Assembly (NCBI GenBank): GCA_027488395.1
Contig: JAIYBT010000025.1
Coordinates: 1-64,000 of the forward strand
Length of the DNA stretch: 64,000 nt
Source of the DNA: Methylophilaceae bacterium
GTDB lineage: Bacteria; Pseudomonadota; Gammaproteobacteria; Burkholderiales; Methylophilaceae
Reading direction: 5' to 3'
Shown here: positions 9,939 to 19,066 of the stretch, piece after piece
Numbering within the stretch: the first letter of the stretch is position 1
How the letters are laid out: every line of letters starts with the position of its first letter
The notes under the pieces: generated by a model
Databases searched by the model: none
What the model was told of the DNA's origin: nothing
What the model saw: the letters and a program-made list of their open reading frames with translations, nothing else
Translations under genes and position numbers: made by a program

Positions 9939-10187
9939 ATGGGACAACATGCAAATAACGCTGAAGAAGCGATGTTAAGAGCCGAATTAGAACTCTTAAT
10001 GAAAGAACGAGAAACCTTATTAAAAATTACTGGGGTTGCCGCGGGTTTAATTGCAGAGCTCAACACCTCTGACTTACCTATTCGTACCGTTGAAGCAGCA
10101 GATTTACTCGCCACTTCGATCAATCAGTTACCTGAAGATTTATTGCAAGACGCGTTGGCCGCGGTGCACGCTACCATCGTCGAATAA
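9939..10187 (+). CDS. Small helical protein of unknown function, first in the efflux operon
   Basis: 82 residues from the ATG at 9939 (a TTG two codons earlier is possible). I do not recognise a family. It is predicted soluble, acidic and largely helical: residues 6-24 (EEAMLRAELELLMKERETLL) look like an amphipathic helix or short coiled coil. It has no signal peptide, Cys or metal motif. The stop codon is 5 bases before the start of the outer-membrane efflux gene, which suggests co-transcription. It could be a cytosolic accessory or regulator of the efflux system, but this rests only on position. Confidence 0.6.
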   Translation: MGQHANNAEEAMLRAELELLMKERETLLKITGVAAGLIAELNTSDLPIRTVEAADLLATSINQLPEDLLQDALAAVHATIVE

Positions 10188-10192
10188 GTTCT

Positions 10193-11605
10193 ATGATGCG
10201 GTGTTTTATTTGGTTAATATTTTTGCCATTTACCGCTTGCGCCCCTTTTTACGCTGCGACGCCCTTGCAACCACAGCGTAACATTCAAGAAATTGCTTCA
10301 TTAACCCCCAATGACGCAGGCTTTAAGCAGTTTGCACAAAAAAATTCGGCTCATCTCACATGGCCCATCCAACATTGGGACTTAAACACGCTGACCCTGT
10401 CAGCGCTTTATTTTCATCCAGCACTTAGAATTGCCGCTGCCGATTATGCCGTTGCGCTAGCGGGTATCGAAACGGCAGGCTTAAAACCCAATGTGGGCTT
10501 GACCACCAATCTTGATAAAAGCAATCAAGCCAATGGCGATCTTAAGCCTTGGGCCTATGGCCTTCAGGTGGATATTCCAGTTATAACCGCTAATAAAAGA
10601 CAGATCAATATTGAAGTTGCGCAACATCAAGCTGAAATTGCCAAAATCACCATGGCAGAAACTGCTTGGTCTTTGCGTTATCAACTCTGTGCGGATTTAG
10701 TGCAAAGGATGGCGCTACAAGCGCAATTGGAAGGATTAACACAACTACAAGCATCACAATCGGCACTGTTAAATGCTTTTGAAAAACGGTTGGCCTTAGG
10801 GGTGGCTGGCAACACGGATGTCTTGCAGATTCGCTTACAACTAGATCAAGTCACAGCTCAACTTCAACAGTTAACGTTACAACGCAGTCAAAATGAGCAA
10901 AAGATTATCCATGATGCGGGTTTAACCGATGCTCAACTTCAAGCAGATCAAATTGACACACCCTCACTAGATGATTTACTCAAAGTGCGTCTGCCTGAGG
11001 TGAAAGAGTTACCGCCTCCTAGATGGATACAACATCAAGCATTGACTAACCGTATGGATATCCAACGCGGACTATCCCAATACGCAAAGGCGGAAGCGCA
11101 GTTGAAACTGCAAATGGCAAAGCGTTACCCTGATTTATCGTTAAGTCCCGGTTTGTTGTATGAATATGGAGACCGTATTTGGGCATTGGGTATTGGTGGT
11201 ATGCTTAATTTATTAAACCCTGCTAGCGCTCTTTGGGCTCAAGCAGAGCAAGTACGGACGAACGAAGCCAAGCGGTTTTATTCGTTACAACAACTAGTGA
11301 TTCAACAGTCAGCTCAACGTTTTTTAAATTATCAACAGTCCGTGCAATTATTGGCTACGCTGTTAGAGGGTAGCAACCGTCAACAACAAAGACTCAATCA
11401 ATTAGAACAACAATGGCGAAAAGGCTTGGTAGATAAAACGGAATGGTTACAAGCCAAAATACAATATGATATGGCACAACAGCGGGTAGTTTTGCAAAAA
11501 GTGGCCGTTGTGCAAGCCTTGCTTGATATTGAAAACCAGATGCAAACACCATTTTTGTTTAATACGCAAATGCCTGCATACCTTGTTTCGACTGATTCAA
11601 AATGA
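10193..11605 (+). CDS. TolC-like outer-membrane efflux protein
   Basis: Outer-membrane channel of a tripartite RND exporter. 470 residues with an N-terminal signal sequence ending in LPFTAC, which may be a lipobox (Phe at -3 is unusual), so possibly an outer-membrane lipoprotein. Two repeats of long Gln/Ala/Leu-rich helices follow, as in the OEP family (about 90-260 and 300-450); for example GVAGNTDVLQIRLQLDQV resembles the conserved family helix. Its stop overlaps the start of the next gene by 4 bases (ATGA), so the adaptor is translationally coupled. Confidence 0.85.
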   Translation: MMRCFIWLIFLPFTACAPFYAATPLQPQRNIQEIASLTPNDAGFKQFAQKNSAHLTWPIQHWDLNTLTLSALYFHPALRIAAADYAVALAGIETAGLKPNVGLTTNLDKSNQANGDLKPWAYGLQVDIPVITANKRQINIEVAQHQAEIAKITMAETAWSLRYQLCADLVQRMALQAQLEGLTQLQASQSALLNAFEKRLALGVAGNTDVLQIRLQLDQVTAQLQQLTLQRSQNEQKIIHDAGLTDAQLQADQIDTPSLDDLLKVRLPEVKELPPPRWIQHQALTNRMDIQRGLSQYAKAEAQLKLQMAKRYPDLSLSPGLLYEYGDRIWALGIGGMLNLLNPASALWAQAEQVRTNEAKRFYSLQQLVIQQSAQRFLNYQQSVQLLATLLEGSNRQQQRLNQLEQQWRKGLVDKTEWLQAKIQYDMAQQRVVLQKVAVVQALLDIENQMQTPFLFNTQMPAYLVSTDSK

Positions 11606-12666
11606 CCAAAAAAACCACCTTGATTATTGCATTACAAACCATCCTCATTGTGACATTGGTTTGGCTCTTGGCTTTTTATGGTCGTGATGAATACGAACAA
11701 CAACAGCTATCTGCGCACGAGGATGCGGATGTGCGCTCGAATGTGGTTGAGCAAGACGGCTTACAAGTGGTCAGCATCAACACGGCCACGCAAAAAAATA
11801 GTGGCATTGAAGTGAAGCCTCTCAACGCTTTCGCCTATCAAGGTAAAACCAAAGCGCTGGGCACAGTGGTGTCTATTCAAACGTTAGTGGATTACAGCAG
11901 CCAATATCAAAGCCTACTGGCACAATTGAGTATTGCTGAAAGTGGTTTACCCAATCACCAATTGCAATATCAGCGATTTAAACAGCTCAATGACGATGAT
12001 AAAAATATATCGGATAAAGCGGTACAAGAAGCGTATGCCTTGGTGCTAGCTGATCAAGTAGCAATCAAAACAACCCAACAACAATTGAGCACGCTTAAAT
12101 CTACGATAGAGGCGCAATGGGGATCGCAATTGTCTGCACTGATCACGCAAAAAAATCCTCCAGATGCGTTGAAAGCATTATTGACTCAAAAAAGCGTCCT
12201 GGTGCAGGTCAGCTTTCCTCTGAATGAAGCACCACCCCGCCCTGCTTCAACCCTGACCATCACGCCCATTCACGATCACGCAAAACCGATCCGAGCTACA
12301 TTCATTTCACAATCCATTCAGAGTGATATCAGCGTTCTGGGAAAAACCTATTACTTTACTGCGCCCGCTGACGATTTGCGTGTTGGAATGCGGGTGAACG
12401 TAGTGCCAGAGCAACTTAGCCAACAACGTCATCATGGGGTTATCGTGCCAAATGAGGCCATCGTTTGGAACGCGGGCTTGGCTTGGGTGTATGTTAAAAC
12501 AGATGAGCAACATTTTTTGCGCAAACCCGTTGCGGTCAATGCAGAAGTTGAGGGTGGATGGTTTGATGAAAGCTTACCAAGCGGTACGCAAGTGGTCGTT
12601 AGTGGTGCGCAATTGCTACTGTCAGAAGAGTTTAAATTTTTGATTAAAAACGAAAATGACGACTAA
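11602..12666 (+). CDS. RND efflux periplasmic adaptor (membrane fusion protein)
   Basis: Links the inner-membrane pump to the outer-membrane channel. 354 residues: N-terminal membrane anchor (about 5-27, LIIALQTILIVTLVWLLAF), beta-barrel and lipoyl-like segments, a short helical hairpin (about 100-170), and a C-terminal membrane-proximal domain (VPNEAIVWNAGLAWVYV, typical of HlyD/CusB-like adaptors). It is shorter than many CzcB/CusB proteins and shows no N-terminal Met-rich or His-rich metal motif. Start overlaps the stop of the channel gene. Confidence 0.83.
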   Translation: MTKKTTLIIALQTILIVTLVWLLAFYGRDEYEQQQLSAHEDADVRSNVVEQDGLQVVSINTATQKNSGIEVKPLNAFAYQGKTKALGTVVSIQTLVDYSSQYQSLLAQLSIAESGLPNHQLQYQRFKQLNDDDKNISDKAVQEAYALVLADQVAIKTTQQQLSTLKSTIEAQWGSQLSALITQKNPPDALKALLTQKSVLVQVSFPLNEAPPRPASTLTITPIHDHAKPIRATFISQSIQSDISVLGKTYYFTAPADDLRVGMRVNVVPEQLSQQRHHGVIVPNEAIVWNAGLAWVYVKTDEQHFLRKPVAVNAEVEGGWFDESLPSGTQVVVSGAQLLLSEEFKFLIKNENDD

Positions 12667-12729
12667 TCCACCCCTGTCTACAACCTTACGTTTTAGCCTG
12701 ATCATTGATCTTTTACTCGGCTTTTTGTC

Positions 12730-15700
12730 ATGCGCACACTGGTAAGTTTTGCCATTCGCTACTATGGCGTCATCATCGGCCTTGCCCTACTGGTGGTGTT
12801 GTATGGGGGGTACAGCTTAACGCAAAGCCACTTAGATGTATTCCCTGAGTTTTCACCCACGCAAGTTGTGATTCAAACCGAATCGCCTGGACTGTCAGCG
12901 AGCTTGGTGGAAAAATTGGTGACGCAACCCATCGAACATAGCATTGCGGGCGCGATTGGGATTCAAAGTTTACGCTCGCAATCCATTCCTGGCTTATCGA
13001 TAGTCACCGTCATCTTTAAAGAAAATTCTGACCCCTATCGAAACCGACAAATCGTTGCCGAGCATTTAACAACCCTAGGCAACCATTTACCAACTGGCAT
13101 GATTCCAAATTTAACACCGATGACCTCCTCCGCGAGCACGGTAATGGGGATTGGGGTGAGCGCATCCAGCTTGGACTTAATGGCATTACGTACCATCGTG
13201 GATTGGCAAATCACGCCGCATTTATTGGCCATTCCAGGCGTGGCAGACGTCAATGTATTTGGCGGTGATGTAAGACAGTTCCAAATCAAAATTGACCCAC
13301 GTAAATTAATGATGTACCAACTGAACGTGGCAGATGTGGTCAACGCAGCGCAACTTGCCACAGGGGTGCGTGGCGCGGGTTACATTCAAAATGATAACCA
13401 ACGCATCACACTCAATAGTCAAAGTCAAATCACCTCGCCAGCACAGCTTGCACAAGTCACCTTGGTCCGAAAGGCGGGTCGCACCATCAGGTTACAAGAT
13501 GTGGCAGAAGTGGTTGAAGGTGCTGCCCCATCGATCAGTGCCGCCACGATTAATGGTCAGCGTGGGGTTTATTTGTCGGTACAAGGGCAATTAGGCGCCA
13601 ATACCCATGCGGTGACGCTGGCGCTAGAACGTGCACTTAAAGACCTCAAACCCAGCTTGAATAAACAACAAGTAACCCTACATGAAGGCTTATTTAGACC
13701 TGCCAACTTTATTGAAACAGCCATTTCAGGGGTAAAAAAGGATATTTTAATCGGCTCGGTGTTGGTCATCGCCATCTTGTTTGTGTTCTTATTTAATATC
13801 CGCACCGCGGTCATTTCGGCCACCGCAATTCCATTGTCGTTGTTGAGCGCAATCATTGTGCTCCATCAATATGGCGTTGGCCTGAACATCATGGTGCTGG
13901 GCGGACTCGCCATTGCCTTGGGCGAAGTGGTGGATGATGCGGTCATCGATACTGAAAATATTTTTCGACGCCTGCGCGAAAACAAATTAATGCACACGCC
14001 TAAATCCGTTGCACAAGTAGTATTGGATGCGTCAATGGAGGTGCGTGGCTCTGTTGTCTATGCCACCATGATTGTCGCCATGGTCTTTTTACCACTACTC
14101 ACCTTATCAGGTGTAGCAGGCAAACTATTCGCACCACTCGGGTATGCGTATATTGCTGCCATCCTTGCCTCACTATTGGTTGCCCTTACGGTCACGCCCG
14201 CCTTGTGCTACGCATTGCTAGCACGGAGTGATCTTGATCAAGCACAAGCGCCCACCATGCGCTGGCTGATAGTGCGTTATCAACGACTACTGCAGCGGAT
14301 AGAGCAATATTCAACCACGATCCTATTAGCGAGCTTATTGACCATTGCATTGGGCTTGAGTCTATTACCCTTGTTTAGTAGTCAGTTTATTCCAGCCCTC
14401 AATGAGGGCCATTTCATCATGCACATGACGACGGTGCCAGGCACTTCTGAAACCGAATCCATCCGACTCGGACAAGCGGTGAATAAACGCTTAATGGCCA
14501 TTCCGGGCGTAAAATCAGTGGCTCAATGGGTAGGTCGTGCGCAAAATGGTGCAGACACCTTTGGCACACATTACAGTGAATTCGAAATTGAAATCGGCAC
14601 CCGTTCTGGTAAAGAACAGTCGAGAATTTTGTCAGATATTCGCGAAGAGCTGATTGGTGAGGATGAAGATCAAGACGGTGACGGTGTGACTGAAATTGGC
14701 TTTGTTGGAGCACACTTTGCTATCAATACGTTTCTTACTGAGCGCATAGAAGAAACCATCTCTGGTTATGCTGCGGGACTCGTGATCAATGTCTATGGCC
14801 AAGAGTTAGATGCCATTGATCAAGATGCACAAAAAATCGCGCACCTACTCAGTAAAACGCATGGGGTACATGATGTGATGTTGCAATCGCCCCCCGGCAC
14901 GCCTGAAATCGCAATCCGGCTAAAACAAGATAAATTGAGCATGTGGGGCCTGCATCCAACGCAGGTATTGGACACGATTAAAGCCTGTTATGAAGGCGTA
15001 CCGGTGAATCAAATTTATATAGGTAATCGACCGATTGGGGTCAGTGTATTGTTAAATGATGATACCCGCGACGATATTGGTGACCTCAGGAATATTCCAA
15101 TTTTTAATGCAGAGGGGCAAATGCTCAAACTGTCTGACTTGGCTTATATCACGCAAGAAAATGGCCGTTCCAAAATTTTACATGCAGGGGCAAAACGCAT
15201 ACAAACCATCACCGCCAATATTACGGATAGAGACCAAGGCTTGGTGGTTGAAGAAATTCAGCGGTCGCTACGCACACAATTAAATCTACATGCAGGTAAT
15301 TATCTGGAAATCACCGGCGAAGCGGAAGCCAATGCACAATCGCGCCATGATTTAATCATGCATGCGGTGGTTGCAAGCATTGCCATATTTTTACTGTTAT
15401 ATATTGCTTTTGGTCGTATGCGTAACTTATTGCTGACCTTTGCCAACCTACCTTTTGCGCTGATCGGCGGTGTGATTGCCGCCTTTTGGAGTGGCGGTTT
15501 GCTCTCCATCGGCTCGCTGGTCGGGTTTGTCACCTTATTTGGCATTACCCTTCGTAACGCCATTATGATGGTGTCCCATTATCAACATTTAATCGATGCA
15601 GAACAATGCGAATGGAACCTAGACACCTGCATCCGTGGCGCTTGTGAACGATTACCGTCTATCCTGATGACTGCCTTAGTAACTGCGCTTGGCTTATTAC

Positions 15701-15864
15701 CGCTGGCCTTAGGCAGTGGTGAACCTGGCCGTGAAATTGAAGGGCCCATGGCAACCATCATTGTCGGTGGCTTAATCTCATCCACCCTACTCAATTTACT
15801 CATTCTGCCCACTTTGATGCTACATTTTGGTCGGTTTGAACAATCCTCAACCCACCCAACCTAA
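12730..15864 (+). CDS. CzcA-like heavy-metal-efflux RND transporter
   Basis: Proton-driven inner-membrane exporter, 1044 residues, the normal RND length. The N-terminal helix is followed by FPEFSPTQVVIQTESPG, characteristic of the HME (CzcA/CusA) branch. Two periplasmic porter regions and 12 membrane helices are expected. The TM4 proton-relay region reads GEVVDDAVIDTENIFRRLRE, a variant of the HME signature. Around residues 643-655 there is an acidic loop (DEDQDGDG). It follows the adaptor after 63 bases and has no strong Shine-Dalgarno. Substrate is inferred to be a divalent or monovalent metal; which one cannot be read from the sequence. Confidence 0.88.
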   Translation: MRTLVSFAIRYYGVIIGLALLVVLYGGYSLTQSHLDVFPEFSPTQVVIQTESPGLSASLVEKLVTQPIEHSIAGAIGIQSLRSQSIPGLSIVTVIFKENSDPYRNRQIVAEHLTTLGNHLPTGMIPNLTPMTSSASTVMGIGVSASSLDLMALRTIVDWQITPHLLAIPGVADVNVFGGDVRQFQIKIDPRKLMMYQLNVADVVNAAQLATGVRGAGYIQNDNQRITLNSQSQITSPAQLAQVTLVRKAGRTIRLQDVAEVVEGAAPSISAATINGQRGVYLSVQGQLGANTHAVTLALERALKDLKPSLNKQQVTLHEGLFRPANFIETAISGVKKDILIGSVLVIAILFVFLFNIRTAVISATAIPLSLLSAIIVLHQYGVGLNIMVLGGLAIALGEVVDDAVIDTENIFRRLRENKLMHTPKSVAQVVLDASMEVRGSVVYATMIVAMVFLPLLTLSGVAGKLFAPLGYAYIAAILASLLVALTVTPALCYALLARSDLDQAQAPTMRWLIVRYQRLLQRIEQYSTTILLASLLTIALGLSLLPLFSSQFIPALNEGHFIMHMTTVPGTSETESIRLGQAVNKRLMAIPGVKSVAQWVGRAQNGADTFGTHYSEFEIEIGTRSGKEQSRILSDIREELIGEDEDQDGDGVTEIGFVGAHFAINTFLTERIEETISGYAAGLVINVYGQELDAIDQDAQKIAHLLSKTHGVHDVMLQSPPGTPEIAIRLKQDKLSMWGLHPTQVLDTIKACYEGVPVNQIYIGNRPIGVSVLLNDDTRDDIGDLRNIPIFNAEGQMLKLSDLAYITQENGRSKILHAGAKRIQTITANITDRDQGLVVEEIQRSLRTQLNLHAGNYLEITGEAEANAQSRHDLIMHAVVASIAIFLLLYIAFGRMRNLLLTFANLPFALIGGVIAAFWSGGLLSIGSLVGFVTLFGITLRNAIMMVSHYQHLIDAEQCEWNLDTCIRGACERLPSILMTALVTALGLLPLALGSGEPGREIEGPMATIIVGGLISSTLLNLLILPTLMLHFGRFEQSSTHPT

Positions 15865-15886
15865 GCGTTTAAGACTAGTTGTTTAT

Positions 15887-16549
15887 TTAGTCATTGTTGT
15901 AGCGTACGCGCCCAGTAGTAGGCGCATGATGAAAGCCTTTGCTAAACGTTGCAAAATGCGCATGATGCATGACATGCAGATTAAAACGTGCATTGAATAA
16001 ACAAGTGTGCAAGGCCATATCGACGATGGATTGCGATTGTAAGGTGGCCAATGCATAATCGGCGGCGGGCGTGAGTAACCGTGGATCAGACTTTACCAAC
16101 AATAATTGATCGGCCTCTAGGCGATTGGCCAAATAGGCCGCTAACGTATCGGAGGTGACGGTCCAGTTTTCAGCCAAACCACTGGCTATCCATGCATCGG
16201 TATCGAGCGCCATTTCACTTGGCAGCCACACCAAGCCGCGGTGCTGCCAACCGCGCTCTGCGATCTCAAGTGGGTTTCTAACCAATACCAGCTCGGGCAC
16301 CATCGCAACGAAACTGCGTGCCATTTGATCCATGGCGAAAATCGCCAAACGATGTGCGTGCATATCGCTGAGGTGTCCATCAGGTAGCTGGGCACGCATG
16401 GATTGAAAGGTACGCACCGCATCGGCATAGATACCGCCTCCTGGCACGATAATGACCCGCCCATCCCCATGTTGCGCTATCAGTGTTAACCAGTGCGTGA
16501 GCTGGCTGTAGTGGGTCACACTACCGCCTAATTTAATCACCCATTGCAA
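15887..16549 (-). CDS. Amino-acid-kinase-fold protein of the H4MPT/methylofuran cluster (MfnE-like)
   Basis: 220 residues of the amino acid kinase superfamily: N-terminal VIKLGGSV and VPGGGIYAD, and C-terminal LLLVKSDPRL-type nucleotide site. Homologues are found in methylotrophs with tetrahydromethanopterin-linked C1 metabolism. In Methanocaldococcus the related MfnE phosphorylates a furan intermediate of methanofuran. A role in making bacterial methylofuran is an inference from fold and neighbours. Last gene of a tight minus-strand run; the gap to pabB is 9 bases. Confidence 0.75.
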   Translation of the reverse strand: MQWVIKLGGSVTHYSQLTHWLTLIAQHGDGRVIIVPGGGIYADAVRTFQSMRAQLPDGHLSDMHAHRLAIFAMDQMARSFVAMVPELVLVRNPLEIAERGWQHRGLVWLPSEMALDTDAWIASGLAENWTVTSDTLAAYLANRLEADQLLLVKSDPRLLTPAADYALATLQSQSIVDMALHTCLFNARFNLHVMHHAHFATFSKGFHHAPTTGRVRYNND

Positions 16550-16558
16550 GGTGGTTCC

Positions 16559-18040
16559 TCAATGGTTTGGGTTAGAAAAATGGCGCACAAGTGTAATAAA
16601 CTGTGACGCTTTGTCCAGTGTTTCTTGATACTCTTTATCGCAATCAGAATCAGCAACGATGCCGCCACCTGCGTAAAAGGTCATGGTTTGTTGATATATC
16701 AACGCCGTCCGAATCGCAATATTGGTATCCATACTGCCATCAAAACCAATATAGCCAATGCTGCCACAATACACATGACGACGGTGCGGCTCTAAGGATT
16801 CGATAATTTCCATCGCGCGTAATTTTGGCGCGCCAGTGATGGACCCGCCTGGAAAACAAGCACGCAGTAATCCAAGTGCTGACTGCGTTTCTGTCAGTTG
16901 GCCCTGAATAATACTCACCATATGGTGCACATTGGTAAAGCGCTGTAATTTAAACAATGCGGTGACATTGACACTGCCAACTTCACATACCTTGCCAATA
17001 TCGTTGCGTAATAAATCAACAATCATTACATTTTCGGCACGGTCTTTTTCACTATTGACTAACGCGTTGGCAATGTCGGCATCTTGTAGTGGATCGGTAT
17101 GGCGCGGACGCGTACCTTTAATTGGTCGCGTCTCTACCCTGCCCGCACGGACTTGTAAAAAACGCTCGGGGGACATCGACAGCACTTCAATGGGTTGACC
17201 TTGGGTATCGGCTACCTGCAAATACGCCATAAACGGTGCTCGACTTAATTGACGAAACTGGCTGTAAGCTTCAAAACCATTGCCCGTGACTGCCACCGAC
17301 ATTCTTTGTGCTAGATTGATTTGATAACAATCCCCCGCCGAAATATACGATTTCACCTGCTGAAAAGCCTCCGCATAAGCGTTAGCATCTAAGTTGTATT
17401 CGATGGGACTCAACACTTGAAACGCAGGTTGCTTATCAGGGGATACGGTGATTGCGCCCAATTGTTGATGTAAGGCATCAAACGCGGCCTCTGATTGATA
17501 TCGAAGCAAAGAGACCAACTGACACTGTTGCTGATGGTGATCCACGACAATGGCCCAATCGTAAATACCGACCAACATTTCTGGCACTGGCGTATCGTTT
17601 TCCGCCAGCGAGGGCATTTTTTCGATTTCTCGGCCAAGGTCATAGGAAAAATAACCCAACGCACCGCCCGCAAATGGCAATTCAGCCGCTTTTAACACAG
17701 CGGCGTCACTGACCTGTGGCGCAAGCCAACGTGCAATCAAGCTAAATGGATCGCCTTCACTGACTTCAAAAATCGGAGGCTGTGATTGCGTGGTGATGGT
17801 GGTTTGATGTTGCGCATGACAGAACTTCACCACTGGGTTGGCCACCACAATATCAAAGCGAGCGCCCAAACTCATTTCTTCATCTTGTGCAAGACGTTTG
17901 GTTAAATCTGTTGACGTTAATTGACCACTTTCTAACAACATGGGCCAATCGAACATGGTAGGCTGCTGGCGCAATTTTGCCAGCCAGGCAATGCCTTCTT
18001 CATAGGCCAGATGACGTTGCACTAATGCCATTGTTGCCAC
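16559..18040 (-). CDS. pabB: Aminodeoxychorismate synthase component I (PabB)
   Basis: Converts chorismate to 4-amino-4-deoxychorismate using ammonia from PabA; product goes to p-aminobenzoate, a precursor of folate and of tetrahydromethanopterin. 493 residues: N-terminal anthranilate-synthase-I-like region (1-170), chorismate-binding domain (about 225-480) with IKGTRPR, LVNSEKDRAENVMIVDLLRN (catalytic core) and PGGSITGAPKLRAMEII. TrpE is the alternative, but the company of C1-cofactor genes favours PabB. Its start overlaps the end of the upstream hydantoinase-like gene by 19 bases, suggesting coupled translation. Confidence 0.85.
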   Translation of the reverse strand: MATMALVQRHLAYEEGIAWLAKLRQQPTMFDWPMLLESGQLTSTDLTKRLAQDEEMSLGARFDIVVANPVVKFCHAQHQTTITTQSQPPIFEVSEGDPFSLIARWLAPQVSDAAVLKAAELPFAGGALGYFSYDLGREIEKMPSLAENDTPVPEMLVGIYDWAIVVDHHQQQCQLVSLLRYQSEAAFDALHQQLGAITVSPDKQPAFQVLSPIEYNLDANAYAEAFQQVKSYISAGDCYQINLAQRMSVAVTGNGFEAYSQFRQLSRAPFMAYLQVADTQGQPIEVLSMSPERFLQVRAGRVETRPIKGTRPRHTDPLQDADIANALVNSEKDRAENVMIVDLLRNDIGKVCEVGSVNVTALFKLQRFTNVHHMVSIIQGQLTETQSALGLLRACFPGGSITGAPKLRAMEIIESLEPHRRHVYCGSIGYIGFDGSMDTNIAIRTALIYQQTMTFYAGGGIVADSDCDKEYQETLDKASQFITLVRHFSNPNH

Positions 18041-19065
18041 AATCTAGCGACAGCAAAGGCGGGATATGCAATTGCTGCTTGTCGCTGTAAGTCTAGATTG
18101 TTGGCATTGATCATACTTTGCGCAGATTGGACAGGTAAGCCAAGCTGGTGCGCCAACGCTTCAACGAGAAACTGTCCTGCACCCATGCTAATTAAGGTAG
18201 GCGTTGCTGCCGAACGGACCAATAACGGTGAAATTAACTGCGATATCATTTTCATTTGTTGTTGTTTAAATGCTTCTGCTAATGCGTGCCAAGTGCTTTC
18301 GGGGAAATCTTCCATGTCATGCCCGACCATGCGAGCCAGTCGCCGCATGGTGGCAATCTGTGATCTATCTTGACCATCTGCAGTCGGCACAATATCCTCT
18401 TCTTTACTTAAATAGCCTAATAAGCGATAAACATCCGCGGTGGTTGCAAAGTATTCAGCCGCCAGATGGTAGGGCTTGGCTTGCCAATCAAGATAAGGGC
18501 CAAATGCCATTAATGCAGTCCGTACCACGCCGCTATAAAACAACCCGCCTTGTGCCATCCGTTCTGCATCCGTCCAGCCGCGTGTTATTACGCGTCCATC
18601 TTCGCAAGCCGTGATGTCAGTAGTGGTGGAGCCAATATCCATGACAATAGATGCGCCTTGTGTCTGTTGGGCGATACACAACGCGGATGCATGCCAGTTC
18701 ATTGATGCAATCTGTTTTGAAAGACCGGTCACATCGGTCACAAATTCCGTTTTAGCGGCATTGGCTGCATAAAAAAAACAATGTTCAAGGTATGGTTGCA
18801 CAGTATGTGCGATCGCCATCACACCTTGCGCGCGATGGCTAAATACATCCACCAACTCACCAGTCATCGTCAATGCATGGCTGTAGTTACTGGCATTAAT
18901 CTGCCAATCGCTTAATACTTGCTGCATGGCGAATACCAGTTGCTCCAGCCCTTGCCAAAGCGGGCAAACGCGTTGGGTCGCCTGCACCACACACCCAGCC
19001 TCATTCAACATCACGGCTTTAAGATGCGCGCCACCGATATCCCACCCGATCACCGCTGTGTGCAT
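18022..19065 (-). CDS. Hydantoinase/oxoprolinase-like H4MPT-linked C1 transfer protein (MfnF-like)
   Basis: 347 residues of an actin/hexokinase-type ATPase fold: N-terminal GWDIGGAHLKAV phosphate loop and a second motif IVMDIGSTTTDIT, with GAGQFLVEA near the C-terminus. It matches the family annotated in methylotrophs as a probable H4MPT-linked C1 transfer pathway protein. In methanogens the family member MfnF joins the phenolic and furan halves of methanofuran. A role in methylofuran assembly here is inference. It is 1 base from the ATP-grasp gene upstream and overlaps pabB downstream. Confidence 0.8.
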   Translation of the reverse strand: MHTAVIGWDIGGAHLKAVMLNEAGCVVQATQRVCPLWQGLEQLVFAMQQVLSDWQINASNYSHALTMTGELVDVFSHRAQGVMAIAHTVQPYLEHCFFYAANAAKTEFVTDVTGLSKQIASMNWHASALCIAQQTQGASIVMDIGSTTTDITACEDGRVITRGWTDAERMAQGGLFYSGVVRTALMAFGPYLDWQAKPYHLAAEYFATTADVYRLLGYLSKEEDIVPTADGQDRSQIATMRRLARMVGHDMEDFPESTWHALAEAFKQQQMKMISQLISPLLVRSAATPTLISMGAGQFLVEALAHQLGLPVQSAQSMINANNLDLQRQAAIAYPAFAVARLWQQWH

Positions 19066-19066
19066 T

